From Streptomyces rimosus subsp. rimosus (GTDB lineage: Bacteria; Actinomycetota; Actinomycetes; Streptomycetales; Streptomycetaceae), in the NCBI RefSeq assembly GCF_000720725.1, contig NZ_JOCQ01000015.1, forward strand, positions 57,170-121,169: DNA of 64,000 nucleotides, read 5' to 3'. A program made the position numbers and the translations under genes. Of this stretch, positions 9,161 to 17,709 are shown piece after piece (within the stretch, counting starts at the first letter, position 1; each line of letters opens with the position of its first letter). Under the pieces are notes generated by a model, which made no database searches, had not been told where the DNA came from, and worked only from the letters and a program-made list of their open reading frames with translations.

Positions 9161-10174
9161 TTGGATCCAGAGGGTCCCGGTCGGAAGCGAGGGCGTACGG
9201 GGACGAGAGGGGGGACGGGGACGAAGGGGGTGGCGGCGCCCGGCGGGCCGTGGTCGGGGCCCGGCCGCGGCCGGGTCACGCCGGGGAGCGGACACCCGTC
9301 CGCCCGCGGTACGTGGTTCCTGGTGGCGCCCGCGCTCATCCCGATCCTCGTGCTGAGCGTGGGCCCGCTGCTGTACGGGATCGGGCTGGCGTTCACCGAC
9401 GCGCAGTCGGGGCGTACGGAGTCCACGCAGTGGGTCGGCCTGCTGAACTTCTCCGACCTGCTCCAGGACACCCTGTTCTGGGACTCGTTCCGGGTCGGCC
9501 TGGTGTGGGCGGTGGGCGTCACGGTCCCGCAGTTCTTCCTCGCCCTCGGGCTGGCGCTGCTGCTCGGCCAGGACCTGCGCATGCGCTGGCTGGCCCGCGC
9601 CCTGGCGATCATCCCCTGGGCGATGCCCGAGGTGGTGGTGGGCATCATGTGGCGGCTGGTCTACCACCCGGACGCGGGCGTTCTGAACGAGACGCTGCGC
9701 AGCCTCGGACTCGGTTCGGACGAGGGGCCGGACTGGCTGAGCGGTACGGCCACCGCCCTGCTCGCCGTGGTCGTCGTCGGTGTCTGGGCGGGCATGCCGC
9801 AGACCACCGTCACACTCCTCGCCGGCCTCCAGAACGTGCCGCGCGAACTGCACGAGGCCGCCGCGATGGACGGCGCCGGGGCCTGGCGCCGCTTCCGTAC
9901 GGTCACCTGGCCCGCGATCAGGCCGGTGGCGCTGGCCATCTCGGCGCTCAACTTCATCTGGAACTTCAATTCCTTCGCGCTGGTCTTCGTGCTGACCGAC
10001 GGCGGCCCCGGTGGCCGCACCCGGCTGCCGATGCTGTTCGCGTACGAGGAGGCGTTCCGGTACGGACAGTTCGGTTACGCCGCCGCGATGGGGCTGGCCA
10101 TGGTCGCGGTCATCGCCGTCCTGCTGGCCGTCTACCTCTCACGGCGGCTGAGGGGCGAGGAGGAGGACCGGTGA
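9161..10174 (+). CDS. Sugar ABC transporter permease (MalF/CebF type)
   Basis: A 337-residue inner-membrane permease. The TTG at 9161 is used because GGGGGAGA ends about 4 nt upstream; GTG 9230, also preceded by a purine-rich tract, would remove the charged Gly/Arg-rich tail of 23 residues. Six hydrophobic segments are visible from about residue 50 onward. The EAA loop that docks the ATPase is ELHEAAAMDGAGAWRRFRTVTWPAI near residue 230. It forms a heterodimer with the next permease. No ATP-binding gene is in the operon, as is common in Streptomyces where a shared MsiK-type ATPase serves many sugar importers. It overlaps the next gene by 4 bp (GTGA). Confidence 0.85.
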   Translation: MDPEGPGRKRGRTGTRGGTGTKGVAAPGGPWSGPGRGRVTPGSGHPSARGTWFLVAPALIPILVLSVGPLLYGIGLAFTDAQSGRTESTQWVGLLNFSDLLQDTLFWDSFRVGLVWAVGVTVPQFFLALGLALLLGQDLRMRWLARALAIIPWAMPEVVVGIMWRLVYHPDAGVLNETLRSLGLGSDEGPDWLSGTATALLAVVVVGVWAGMPQTTVTLLAGLQNVPRELHEAAAMDGAGAWRRFRTVTWPAIRPVALAISALNFIWNFNSFALVFVLTDGGPGGRTRLPMLFAYEEAFRYGQFGYAAAMGLAMVAVIAVLLAVYLSRRLRGEEEDR

Positions 10175-11055
10175 GCCACGATTTCCTGTCCCGCAAGACC
10201 CCGCCCTCCGGGCGCCGCCCCGTCACCCGCCGTACCGCCGGCCGGGCCGGGCAGTATCTGGCCCTGTTCTGCTACCTGGTCTTCCTCGCCTTCCCCTTCC
10301 TCTGGCTGGTCTCCACCGCCTTCAAACCGCCGCGCGAACTGGGCAGCCTGCACCCCACCTGGATCCCCCGGGCGCCGACGCTGGACAACTTCCGTACGGC
10401 CTTCGACGAGCAGCCGCTGCTCCAGGCCGCCGCCAACAGCCTGCTCGCCGCCGTGGTCTCGGCGCTGGTCGCGGTCGTCCTGGCGACCCCGATGGCGTAC
10501 GTCCTCGCGCGCCACCGCACCCGTTTCGCGCGGGCGGCGACCGGGTGGGTCGTGGTCAGCCAGGCGTTTCCGCTGGTCCTGCTGATCATCCCGCTGTTCC
10601 TGGTGCTGAAGACCCTGCACCTCGTGGACTCCCGGGCCGGGCTGGTCCTGGTGTACGTGGTGTGGTCGCTGCCGTTCGCGCTGTGGATGCTGACCGGTTA
10701 CGTACGGGCCGTACCGCCGGAGCTGGAGGAGGCCGCGGCGGTGGACGGCGCGGGCCGGCTGCGCACCCTGGTCTCGGTCACCGGGCCGCTGCTGGCGCCC
10801 GGCATCGTGGCCACGGGCCTGTTCGCGTTCATCACCGCATGGAACGAGTTCTTCTTCGCGCTCGTCCTGCTCAAGTCGCCGGAGCAGCAGACGATGCCGG
10901 TCGTGCTGACCCACTTCCTCGGGGCCGAGGGCGTCGCCGACCTCGGCCCGCTCGCCGCGGCGGCCCTGCTCGCCACGCTGCCCAGCCTGCTGCTGTTCGC
11001 CGTCATCCAGCGCCGGATCACCGGCGGCATGCTGGCCGGGGCGGTGAAGAACTGA
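10171..11055 (+). CDS. Sugar ABC transporter permease (MalG/CebG type)
   Basis: A 294-residue second permease subunit. GTG 10171 overlaps the previous stop and is preceded by GGAGGAGGA. There are six transmembrane segments, and the EAA motif ELEEAAAVDGAGRLRTLVSVTGPLL lies near residue 195. The C-terminus RRITGGMLAGAVKN is typical of MalG-like permeases. The stop and the next start share one base (TGATG), so translation of the solute-binding protein is coupled. The transported sugar cannot be read from the sequence. Confidence 0.87.
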   Translation: MSHDFLSRKTPPSGRRPVTRRTAGRAGQYLALFCYLVFLAFPFLWLVSTAFKPPRELGSLHPTWIPRAPTLDNFRTAFDEQPLLQAAANSLLAAVVSALVAVVLATPMAYVLARHRTRFARAATGWVVVSQAFPLVLLIIPLFLVLKTLHLVDSRAGLVLVYVVWSLPFALWMLTGYVRAVPPELEEAAAVDGAGRLRTLVSVTGPLLAPGIVATGLFAFITAWNEFFFALVLLKSPEQQTMPVVLTHFLGAEGVADLGPLAAAALLATLPSLLLFAVIQRRITGGMLAGAVKN

Positions 11056-12452
11056 TGCGTACGCCCAGTGGCGGCGGCCCCGGATCCCGCACCGAACCCG
11101 TCAGCAGCAGCTCCGGCAGCAGCATCTCCGTCAGCAGCAGCTCCGGCAGCACCGGCCCCCGCCGCCGCACCCTCCTCGCCGCCGCCGCGGCCGTGCCCGC
11201 CGCCGCCCTGCTGCCCGGCTGCTCGGCCGGCGGTGGCCGGCGCGATGACACGGGCCGGCGCGTGCTCCGTTTCCAGTCCTTGGCCTGGCAGAAGGAGTCC
11301 GTGGACGCCAACAAGCAACTGGTCGCGGAGTGGAACCGGCTGCATCCGGACATTCCCGTCCAGTACGTGCAAGGGGCCTGGCCCACCGTCCACGACCAGC
11401 TGCTCACCTCCTTCGAGGCCGGCGAGGCGCCGGACATCATCCACGACGCCTCCGACGACCTCGCGGACTTCGCCTACGGCGGCTACCTCGCCGACCTGAC
11501 CGGCCTTCTCCCGCGGCGCCTCAAGGACGACATCCCGGCCCGCAGCTGGGAGTCGGGGACCTTCGGCGGCCGGGTGTACGGCATCCCCTTCCTCCAGGAG
11601 CCGCGCGTCCTGATCGCCGACGGGGTGAAGCTGCGGCGCTCCGGGGTCCGCGTGCCGTCCGCCGACGCGCCCTGGACATGGGAGGAGTTCGGGGAGGTGG
11701 CGAAGGAGCTGACGGGCGGCGGTGGCTACGGGGTCGCCTGGCCGCTGAAGGAACCGGTCTCCGTCACGCTCAACCTCGCCCTGTCCACCGGCGGCCGGAT
11801 CGTCGGGCGCCGCCCGGACGGCCGGGCGGAGGTCCGGTTCGACGCCGCCGACCAGGCGGTGCCGCGCATCATCCACGACCAGGTCAACGTCGTCCGCAGC
11901 GCGGCCCGTACGACCCTGGGCATGGGCGGCGCCGACACGCTGCCCGGTTTCTTCGCCGGCCGGTACGCGATCCTGCCGCTCGGCTTCTCCTACCGGCAGC
12001 AGATCGCCCAGCAGGCGCCGAAGGACTTCGAGTGGACGGTGCTGCCCGCGCCCCGGGGGCCCGGCGGCGCGGACCAGGGCGTCAGCCCGCAGACCCTGTC
12101 GATCGCGGCGGACTGCCCCCGCAAGGAGGAGGCGATGGCCTTCGCCGACTTCCTCCTCAGGCCGCCCAACATGGTCCGGCTCGCCCTCGGGGACTGGATG
12201 CTGCCGACCGGGCGGGAGGCCCTGAAGGCGCCGGAGCTGCACGAGGACCGGCACGGCTGGGCGACGGGCACGGCGCTCGCGGACACACTGCGGGCCGCGC
12301 CCGCGCAGTCGGTGCGCGGCTACCCGGAGTGGAAGGACAAGATCGCGACGCCGGGGTTCCAGGAGTACTACAGCGGCGCGATCGACCTGGACGAGCTGCG
12401 CCAACGCCTCGTCCACGACGGGAACCTGGTGCTGGCCCGGTATCAGCGCTGA
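11055..12452 (+). CDS. Extracellular sugar-binding lipoprotein of the ABC importer
   Basis: A 465-residue family 1 solute-binding protein. A Ser/Gly-rich leader of about 30 residues, made of two copies of an SSSSGS unit, precedes a Tat-like signal (PRRRTLLAAAAAVP) ending in the lipobox LLPGC. It is therefore exported folded and lipid-anchored outside the membrane. The mature part has typical features such as EWNRLHPDIPVQYVQG and APDIIHDASDD. It is the last gene of the three-gene operon, whereas in many operons the binding protein comes first. The ligand is unknown, probably an oligosaccharide. Confidence 0.85.
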   Translation: MRTPSGGGPGSRTEPVSSSSGSSISVSSSSGSTGPRRRTLLAAAAAVPAAALLPGCSAGGGRRDDTGRRVLRFQSLAWQKESVDANKQLVAEWNRLHPDIPVQYVQGAWPTVHDQLLTSFEAGEAPDIIHDASDDLADFAYGGYLADLTGLLPRRLKDDIPARSWESGTFGGRVYGIPFLQEPRVLIADGVKLRRSGVRVPSADAPWTWEEFGEVAKELTGGGGYGVAWPLKEPVSVTLNLALSTGGRIVGRRPDGRAEVRFDAADQAVPRIIHDQVNVVRSAARTTLGMGGADTLPGFFAGRYAILPLGFSYRQQIAQQAPKDFEWTVLPAPRGPGGADQGVSPQTLSIAADCPRKEEAMAFADFLLRPPNMVRLALGDWMLPTGREALKAPELHEDRHGWATGTALADTLRAAPAQSVRGYPEWKDKIATPGFQEYYSGAIDLDELRQRLVHDGNLVLARYQR

Positions 12453-12459
12453 CGGCCGC

Positions 12460-12483
12460 GTACGGGGCCGCACGGCCCCGTAC
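12460..12483 (+). terminator. Terminator after the sugar ABC operon
   Basis: A perfect 10-bp GC-rich stem (12460-12469 with 12474-12483) closes a GCAC tetraloop, starting 8 bp after the binding-protein stop codon. Confidence 0.6.
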
Positions 12484-12566
12484 CGGCGCCGCACCCCCCC
12501 CTATTCGCACCAGTATCCTTCTGCACCGATTGCCCGAGACGCACCGTCTCGCTTACGGTTCCGGGC

Positions 12567-13817
12567 ATGAGTCCTTTACCGTCCCCCGCCCGCACCCACC
12601 GGCCCGCCCACATCGCGATGTTCAGCATCCCCGCCCACGGGCACGTCAACCCGAGCCTGGAGGTCATCCGGGAGCTCGTCGCCCGCGGGCACCGCGTCAC
12701 CTACGCCATCCCCCCGTCCTTCGCCGAGACCGTCGCCGCGACCGGGGCCGAGCCGAAGTGCTGGAACTCGACGCTGCCCACCGACGAGGACCCGGCGTCG
12801 TGGGGCGCCGACATGCTCAGCGCCATGGACCTGTTCCTCGACGACGCCATCCAGGCTCTGCCGCAGCTCGCCGCGGCCTACGAGGGCGACGAGCCGGACC
12901 TCGTCCTGCACGACACCACCGCCTATCCCGCGCAGGTCCTCGCCCACCGCTGGGGCGTGCCCGCCGTGCAGCTCGCTCCGCACATGGTCGTCTGGGAGGG
13001 CTTCGAGGCGGATATGGGCGAGCAGATGAGCGTCGATCTGCACGGCTCCGAGCGCGGCCGGGCGTACTACGGGCGCTTTTGCCGCTGGCTCGAAGAGCAG
13101 GGCATGGCAGAGGTCACCGACCCCGAACGGATCGCGACCGCACCCGCCCGCGGCATCGCCCTGATCCCGCGCGCCATGCAGCCGCACGCCGACCGCGTCG
13201 ACCACACCCGGTTCGCCTTCGTCGGCGCCTGCCACGGCGACCGCAGCCACCAGGGCGACTGGCGGCGGCCGGACGGCCTGGCCGCGGACGCCAAGGTGCT
13301 CCTCGTCTCGCTCGGCTCCTCCTTCACCAAGGAGCCCGGTTTCTACCGGGAGTGCATCGAGGCGTTCGGCGGCCTGCCGGGCTGGCATGTGGTGCTTCAG
13401 GTCGGCAAGCACGTGGACGTGTCCGAACTCGGCACGATCCCGGACAACTTCGAGGTGCACCACTGGGTGCCGCAGCTCGCCGTGCTGCGGCAGGCGGACG
13501 CCTTCATCACCCATGCGGGGATGGGCGGCAGCCAGGAAGGGCTGGCCAACGGGGTGCCGATGGTGTGCGTACCGCAGGCCGTCGACCAGTTCATGAACGC
13601 GGACATCCTCCAGGGGCTCGGGGTCGCCCGGCACGTCCCGAAGGAGGAGGCCACGGCGCGGGTCCTGCGTGAAGCGGTGCTGGGCCTGGTGAACGATGCG
13701 CAGGTCGCGGCCGTTTCGGAACGGATACGGCGGGAAGTGGCGGCGGAGGGCGGCGCGCAGCGCGCGGCGGATCTCATCGAGAACGAGCTGCCCCGGGGTG
13801 AAGTGGGTGTTCTGTAA
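12567..13817 (+). CDS. mgt: Macrolide glycosyltransferase (MGT/OleD type)
   Basis: A 416-residue GT1 enzyme, close to OleD/Mgt as I remember those sequences. The N-terminus has AHIAMFSIPAHGHVNPSLEV with the His that acts as base, followed by IRELVARGHRVTYAIPP. The donor-binding motif near residue 320 is THAGMGGSQEGLANGVPMVCVPQAVDQFMNADIL. The family inactivates macrolides in the cytoplasm by transferring glucose from UDP-glucose to the desosamine 2'-hydroxyl. No rRNA methylase or polyketide synthase neighbours it, so it looks like a stand-alone resistance or detoxification gene. Transcription probably starts in the gap after the ABC operon terminator. Confidence 0.88.
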   Translation: MSPLPSPARTHRPAHIAMFSIPAHGHVNPSLEVIRELVARGHRVTYAIPPSFAETVAATGAEPKCWNSTLPTDEDPASWGADMLSAMDLFLDDAIQALPQLAAAYEGDEPDLVLHDTTAYPAQVLAHRWGVPAVQLAPHMVVWEGFEADMGEQMSVDLHGSERGRAYYGRFCRWLEEQGMAEVTDPERIATAPARGIALIPRAMQPHADRVDHTRFAFVGACHGDRSHQGDWRRPDGLAADAKVLLVSLGSSFTKEPGFYRECIEAFGGLPGWHVVLQVGKHVDVSELGTIPDNFEVHHWVPQLAVLRQADAFITHAGMGGSQEGLANGVPMVCVPQAVDQFMNADILQGLGVARHVPKEEATARVLREAVLGLVNDAQVAAVSERIRREVAAEGGAQRAADLIENELPRGEVGVL

Positions 13818-14229
13818 CGGAATATCGCCGCATTCCCAATAAGTAGGGCGAGTGGTACAGGCTTTTCGTCGCATGGCGTACCGGAGGAAATGCGGTGCGT
13901 TAATGGCGGATTGGGCCGGGGGTGGCGCAAAGTGAGTGGCGTCACCCCCGGCGGGCACCGCGACGGGGATTGAGGCGTGCGCGGACCGGGGATTGTTGAC
14001 CCGTAAAGAAATCGGTGGCGAAACCGGTGCCGTGCCATCGACCGCCTCCGTGCCGCAACGCCGGGCGGGGGCGCGGCATTCGGCCGGAGGTCGCCGTACC
14101 GAGGGTAACTGGGCGACCCTAACCGCCTCTGACCTGCGCCATGTTGCCGGAATGTAAACGGAGTTGACCCGTCGTCCGGTGGTGCGGGGGCGCATTTGAC
14201 CCCTTCTGCGGTCCTTTGCAATTACGCAA

Positions 14230-14251
14230 CGTTGTTGTCTATCTCACAACG
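14230..14251 (+). promoter_or_regulatory. Inverted repeat CGTTGT-N10-ACAACG upstream of the protease
   Basis: Six-bp perfect arms (14230-14235 and 14246-14251) lie within an AT-richer stretch. The related palindrome GTTGCGCAAC sits at 14333-14342, and GCAACGTT recurs at both places. It could be an operator for a regulator of the extracellular protease; this is inference. Confidence 0.3.
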
Positions 14252-14299
14252 CCCGGTCGGCCTTGAATTGGTCGCGTCAATCCGACAGGGTTTCGAGCC

Positions 14300-14332
14300 A
14301 GCCCGGCGGAGATCTTGTTCTCCGTCCGGGCT
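14300..14332 (+). promoter_or_regulatory. Strong 5'-UTR hairpin of the protease mRNA
   Basis: AGCCCGG plus CGGAGA (14300-14312) pairs with TCTCCG (14319-14324) and CCGGGCT (14326-14332), giving 13 bp with one bulged T and a 6-nt loop. It ends 47 nt before the start codon. It may stabilise the transcript or act as an attenuator or folding switch. Confidence 0.5.
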
Positions 14333-14379
14333 GTTGCGCAACGTTTTCCCCCCACACCCCGAACGAGGAGAACCCTCGA

Positions 14380-15618
14380 ATGGCTCACGCTCACAAGCGT
14401 TCCAGCAAGAAGCGGCTCGTCACCGCGATATCCGCGGTGGTCGCGGCCGGCGGCATCGCCACCGTCACCGCGGTCACCGCGGGCGCGTCGCCCGCCGAGG
14501 GCAAGGTGTACGGCGCCGAGGCCAAGGGCGCCGTCAGCGGCAGCTACATCGTCATGCTCAAGAACTCGGTCCGCGGCGCCGCGGCGTCAGGCGAGCAGAA
14601 CGCTGAGCAGAACAAGGACCTGGCCGGCAAGTACGGCGGCGAGGTCAAGCGGACCTACTCCGCCGCGCTGAACGGCTTCTCCGCCACCGGCCTCAGCGCC
14701 GAGGAGGCCCGCCGCCTGGCCGCCGACCCGGCCGTCGACAAGGTCGTGCAGAACAAGAAGTTCCACGTCAACGCCACCCAGGACAACCCGCCGTCGTGGG
14801 GCCTGGACCGCATCGACCAGGCGGACACCCAGGGCGACAAGAAGTACACCTACCCCGACAGCGCGGGTGAGGGCGTCACCGCGTACGTCATCGACACCGG
14901 CGTGCGCACCTCGCACCAGGACTTCGAGGGCCGCGCGTCCTCCGGCTTCGACGCGGTGGACGGCGACAACGACGCCACCGACGGCAACGGCCACGGCACC
15001 CATGTCGCGGGCACCATCGCCGGCAAGGCGCACGGCGTCGCCAAGAAGGCCAAGATCGTGGCCGTGCGCGTGCTGGACGACCAGGGCTCCGGCTCCACCG
15101 AGCAGGTCGTCGCCGGCATCGACTGGGTGACCAAGAACCACAAGGGCCCGTCGGTGGCCAACATGTCGCTGGGCGGCGGCGCCGACGAGGCGCTGGACGC
15201 GGCGGTGCAGAAGGCGGTCGCCTCCGGCGTCACCTTCGCCGTGGCGGCGGGCAACGAGTCCACCGACGCGGGCCAGGGCTCCCCGGCGCGGGTCAAGGAG
15301 GCCATCACCGTCGCCTCCAGCACCAACACCGACGAGCAGTCCGACTTCTCCAACTACGGCAGCGCCGTGGACCTCTACGCGCCGGGTTCGGACATCACCT
15401 CGGACTGGAACGACAGCGACCAGGGCACCAAGACCATCTCCGGTACGTCCATGGCCACCCCGCACGTCGCGGGCGCCGCCGCGGTCTACCTGGGCGCCCA
15501 CAAGGACGCCAAGCCGGACGCGGTCGCCAAGGCGCTGACCGACGGCGCCACGGCCGACAAGATCAAGAACGCGAGCCAGGGCACGCCCAACAAGCTGCTG
15601 AAGGTCGGCGAGAAGTAA
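14380..15618 (+). CDS. Secreted subtilisin-family serine protease (S8, proteinase K-like)
   Basis: A 412-residue preproprotease. ATG 14380 follows AGGAG by about 9 nt. An N-terminal Lys-rich signal peptide (residues 1-36, ending GASPA) precedes an inhibitor I9 propeptide (GSYIVMLKNSV to about residue 125) and the catalytic domain. The triad is D172 in VIDTG, H205 in GHGTHVAG and S357 in GTSMATPHVAG. SLGGGADEALD and AAGNESTDA match the substrate-binding strand and the oxyanion Asn region. It is secreted by Sec, autoprocessed and degrades extracellular protein. It has a long regulated leader and is followed by a strong terminator. There is no C-terminal pre-peptidase domain. Confidence 0.93.
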   Translation: MAHAHKRSSKKRLVTAISAVVAAGGIATVTAVTAGASPAEGKVYGAEAKGAVSGSYIVMLKNSVRGAAASGEQNAEQNKDLAGKYGGEVKRTYSAALNGFSATGLSAEEARRLAADPAVDKVVQNKKFHVNATQDNPPSWGLDRIDQADTQGDKKYTYPDSAGEGVTAYVIDTGVRTSHQDFEGRASSGFDAVDGDNDATDGNGHGTHVAGTIAGKAHGVAKKAKIVAVRVLDDQGSGSTEQVVAGIDWVTKNHKGPSVANMSLGGGADEALDAAVQKAVASGVTFAVAAGNESTDAGQGSPARVKEAITVASSTNTDEQSDFSNYGSAVDLYAPGSDITSDWNDSDQGTKTISGTSMATPHVAGAAAVYLGAHKDAKPDAVAKALTDGATADKIKNASQGTPNKLLKVGEK

Positions 15619-15642
15619 CCTCCCCGACCGTTCGGCTCCGGC

Positions 15643-15685
15643 CGCCGGCCGTCGCGCTCGCCCCCACGGGGCGCGACGGCCGGCG
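15643..15685. terminator. Bidirectional terminator between convergent protease and glycosyltransferase genes
   Basis: A perfect 15-bp stem (15643-15657 with 15671-15685) encloses a 13-nt loop. It lies 25 bp after the protease stop and 22 bp beyond the stop of the minus-strand glycosyltransferase, so it can serve both. Confidence 0.7.
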
Positions 15686-15706
15686 TCGTGCTCGCCGCCG
15701 GGCGGC

Positions 15707-16789
15707 TCAGCCGCAGTAGCGCCGCGCCGTGGACTCCCGCTGCGGTGCCTCCAGCAGCCGCAGCCGGCCCTCCACCTCCCGCGGCACCGGGCGCCGTTCC
15801 CGCAGCACCCACGGCAGACCGCCGACCGCCTCGGCGAACGCCCGTACCGACACCGCGTCGCGGGGCACCGTCGCCACGAGCGTCCGTGTCCGGCGCACGG
15901 CGGCCGGCAGCGGTCTGCGCAGCCAGGTGAACCACAGCGTGTTGCGGATGCCCTGGCGCCGGCGCAGCGTCGCGTCGCGGTGCGGCGACGCCCGGTGGTG
16001 GACGGTCAGCCGGTCGGCGTACGCGAGCCACCAGCCGTCGGCCGCCAGGTCCGCGGCGAGCAGCTCCTCCTCGCCGCCCAGGACCAGCCGGGGCGAGAAG
16101 CCGCCCGCCGCCCGGAAGGCGTCCGCGCGCAGCACGGTCGCCGCCGCGAGGAAGGAGCCGAGCGCGGGCCCGGGCAGCCAGGAGGGCGCGGGCAGCGGCG
16201 AGTGCCGCAGCTCCTGGACGATCGGGTCCTCGAACGGTTCGCCGGGACCTCCGTCGGCCGCGGCGCCCGCCTCGGGGGCGTCCGGATGCGGATGGACCAT
16301 GATGCGGGCGGTCACCGCGCCCAGCCGCCCGTGCGCGTCCAGCAGGTCGGCGGCCCCGGCCAGCGCGCCGGGCTCCCACCACGAGTCGTCGTCGCAGAAC
16401 GCCAGGTACGGCGTGGCCGCCACCCGCGCTGCCAGATTGCGCCCCACCGCCCCGGTGTTGTGCGCCAGCGGGATCAGCCGCGGCGCGAGGGGGTGGCGTC
16501 GGACGGCGGACGCGCTGCCGTCCGTGGAGCCGTTGTCCACCACGATGACCGGTGGCTTTTCGGGCAGTTCGGCGAGCCGGTCCAAAGTGTGCAGCAGGTC
16601 GTCGCTGCGGTTGTGGGTGATGACGATGACGGTGGTGCGGGAATCGGTCACGGGAGGCTTCCTCGGGTCGGTGCGCGAACCCGGCTCGACGGGCGCGCCG
16701 GTGCGGCGGTCCGTTCCGTCCGGAGGCGGGCCCGCGCGGCGGTCGGTTCCGTCCGGCGGCGGGCCCGCGCGGCTACGGCTCCCGGTCAC
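15707..16789 (-). CDS. GT2 family glycosyltransferase, last gene of the glycan cluster
   Basis: A 360-residue protein from GTG 16789, which overlaps the upstream stop (GTGA) and has GGAG 8 nt before it. An alternative start is GTG 16651, with GAGGAAG upstream, giving 314 residues beginning at the conserved TTVIVITHNRSDDL. The GT-A features are VIVVDNGSTDGSA and the metal-binding CDDDSWWEPGAL. The extra N-terminal 46 residues contain two copies of an 11-residue Pro/Asp/Arg unit encoded by a 33-bp tandem repeat. It is closely similar in layout to the gene just upstream, so the two are probably paralogues arising by tandem duplication. Donor and acceptor are unknown. Confidence 0.75.
   Translation of the reverse strand: MTGSRSRAGPPPDGTDRRAGPPPDGTDRRTGAPVEPGSRTDPRKPPVTDSRTTVIVITHNRSDDLLHTLDRLAELPEKPPVIVVDNGSTDGSASAVRRHPLAPRLIPLAHNTGAVGRNLAARVAATPYLAFCDDDSWWEPGALAGAADLLDAHGRLGAVTARIMVHPHPDAPEAGAAADGGPGEPFEDPIVQELRHSPLPAPSWLPGPALGSFLAAATVLRADAFRAAGGFSPRLVLGGEEELLAADLAADGWWLAYADRLTVHHRASPHRDATLRRRQGIRNTLWFTWLRRPLPAAVRRTRTLVATVPRDAVSVRAFAEAVGGLPWVLRERRPVPREVEGRLRLLEAPQRESTARRYCG
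16704..16769 (-). repeat. 33-bp tandem repeat, two copies, in frame
   Basis: Units 16704-16736 and 16737-16769 differ at only two or three positions. Each encodes an 11-residue AGPPPDGTDRR-type unit in the N-terminal extension of the glycosyltransferase. Confidence 0.75.
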
Positions 16790-17709
16790 CGCGCCGTCTC
16801 CAGCGTGCGTACGCGGGCTTCCACCGGTGCGGGCAGCGGCCGGCGGCGCGCGAGTGCGGCCGGCAGGCGGCGTACGGCTTCGGCCAGGGCCCGTCGCGCC
16901 TCCGGCTCCGTACGGCCGTCGAGCGCCAGCCGTACGGTGCGCGCGAGGGCATGTCGCAGCGGGCGGCGCAGCCACGCGGTGAGCAGGACGTTGCGGTGCA
17001 CCCGGGCGGCGCGGCCCGGACGCGGCGCGCCGCCCGCGCCGTCGGGCTCGTGCCGGGCGACGAGCGCGGGGCAGTAGGCGACGCCCCAGCCGGCCGCTTC
17101 CAGATCCAGGGCCAGCAGCGATTCCTCGGCACCGAAGTGGAGTACGGGGTGGTAGCCGCCGACCTCCAGGAAGGCGTCACGGCGGGCGACGGCGGCGCAG
17201 CCCAGGAAGCCGAGCACGGACGGCCCCGGCAGGTCGGGTTCGCGGCCCAGCGGGGAGGCGGCGAGCACGTCGTTGAGCGGGTCGGGTCCGGCGTCCGGAC
17301 CGACCAGCGTCGCGGCGGCGGCCAGCCCCAGCCGCGGATGCGCCGCGAACACCTCGGCGGCCCGCGCCAGGGCGCCGGGCTCCCACCAGGAGTCGTCGTC
17401 GCTGAACGCCACGAGCGGCGTGCCGAGCGCGGCGGCTCCGTACGTACGGCCGACCGCGCCGAGATTGCGGCCGGGGGTGAGGACCCGTACGGAGGGGAAG
17501 CGGGCGCGGACGGCGCTCGCGGTGCCGTCCGACGAGCCGTTGTCCACGACCACGACGGGCGGCTCCTCGGGCAGCCGCGTGATCCGCTCCAGCGTCCCGA
17601 GCAGACGCTCGCGCCGGTCCCGGGTGATCATGACGATGCCCACCCGCGGGACGCGCGGGGCGACCGGCGCGGCCATGGTGCCGGACAGCCTCTCCGTCCG
17701 CGCGGTCAC
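16786..17709 (-). CDS. GT2 family glycosyltransferase
   Basis: A 307-residue GT-A enzyme. GTG 17709 overlaps the hldE stop by 4 bp. The conserved parts are VGIVMITRDRRERLLGTL, VVVVDNGSSDGTASAV and the DxD-type FSDDDSWWEPGALARA. A hydrophobic segment VLGFLGCAAVARRDAF and a C-terminal Arg-rich helix region follow. It shares motif order and the WWEPGAL signature with the next gene, and both differ from the GT2 gene at 23954-25006. Coupling to hldE suggests that it may use the ADP-heptose made by the cluster; this is inference. Confidence 0.82.
   Translation of the reverse strand: MTARTERLSGTMAAPVAPRVPRVGIVMITRDRRERLLGTLERITRLPEEPPVVVVDNGSSDGTASAVRARFPSVRVLTPGRNLGAVGRTYGAAALGTPLVAFSDDDSWWEPGALARAAEVFAAHPRLGLAAAATLVGPDAGPDPLNDVLAASPLGREPDLPGPSVLGFLGCAAVARRDAFLEVGGYHPVLHFGAEESLLALDLEAAGWGVAYCPALVARHEPDGAGGAPRPGRAARVHRNVLLTAWLRRPLRHALARTVRLALDGRTEPEARRALAEAVRRLPAALARRRPLPAPVEARVRTLETAR

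Larger units (their letters stand above)
13818..14379 (+). other. 562-bp non-coding region before the protease gene
   Basis: No convincing gene is visible. Base composition is clearly less GC-rich than the flanks, particularly 13820-13920 and 14200-14290, as expected for promoters. It contains a weak GGAAT/ATTCC hairpin just after mgt (13819-13836), TTGACC at 14198-14203 as a possible -35, an inverted repeat at 14230-14251 and a leader hairpin at 14300-14332, listed separately. Confidence 0.5.

Noticed and set aside
9161..12452. Missing ATPase as sign of a broken ABC operon
   Set aside because: Streptomyces sugar importers commonly share a MsiK-type ATPase encoded elsewhere, so absence here is normal.
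13936..14157. A 73-codon plus-strand frame in the gap before the protease
   Set aside because: Mixed third positions, no ribosome site and no protein-like features; lies in promoter-like, less GC-rich DNA.
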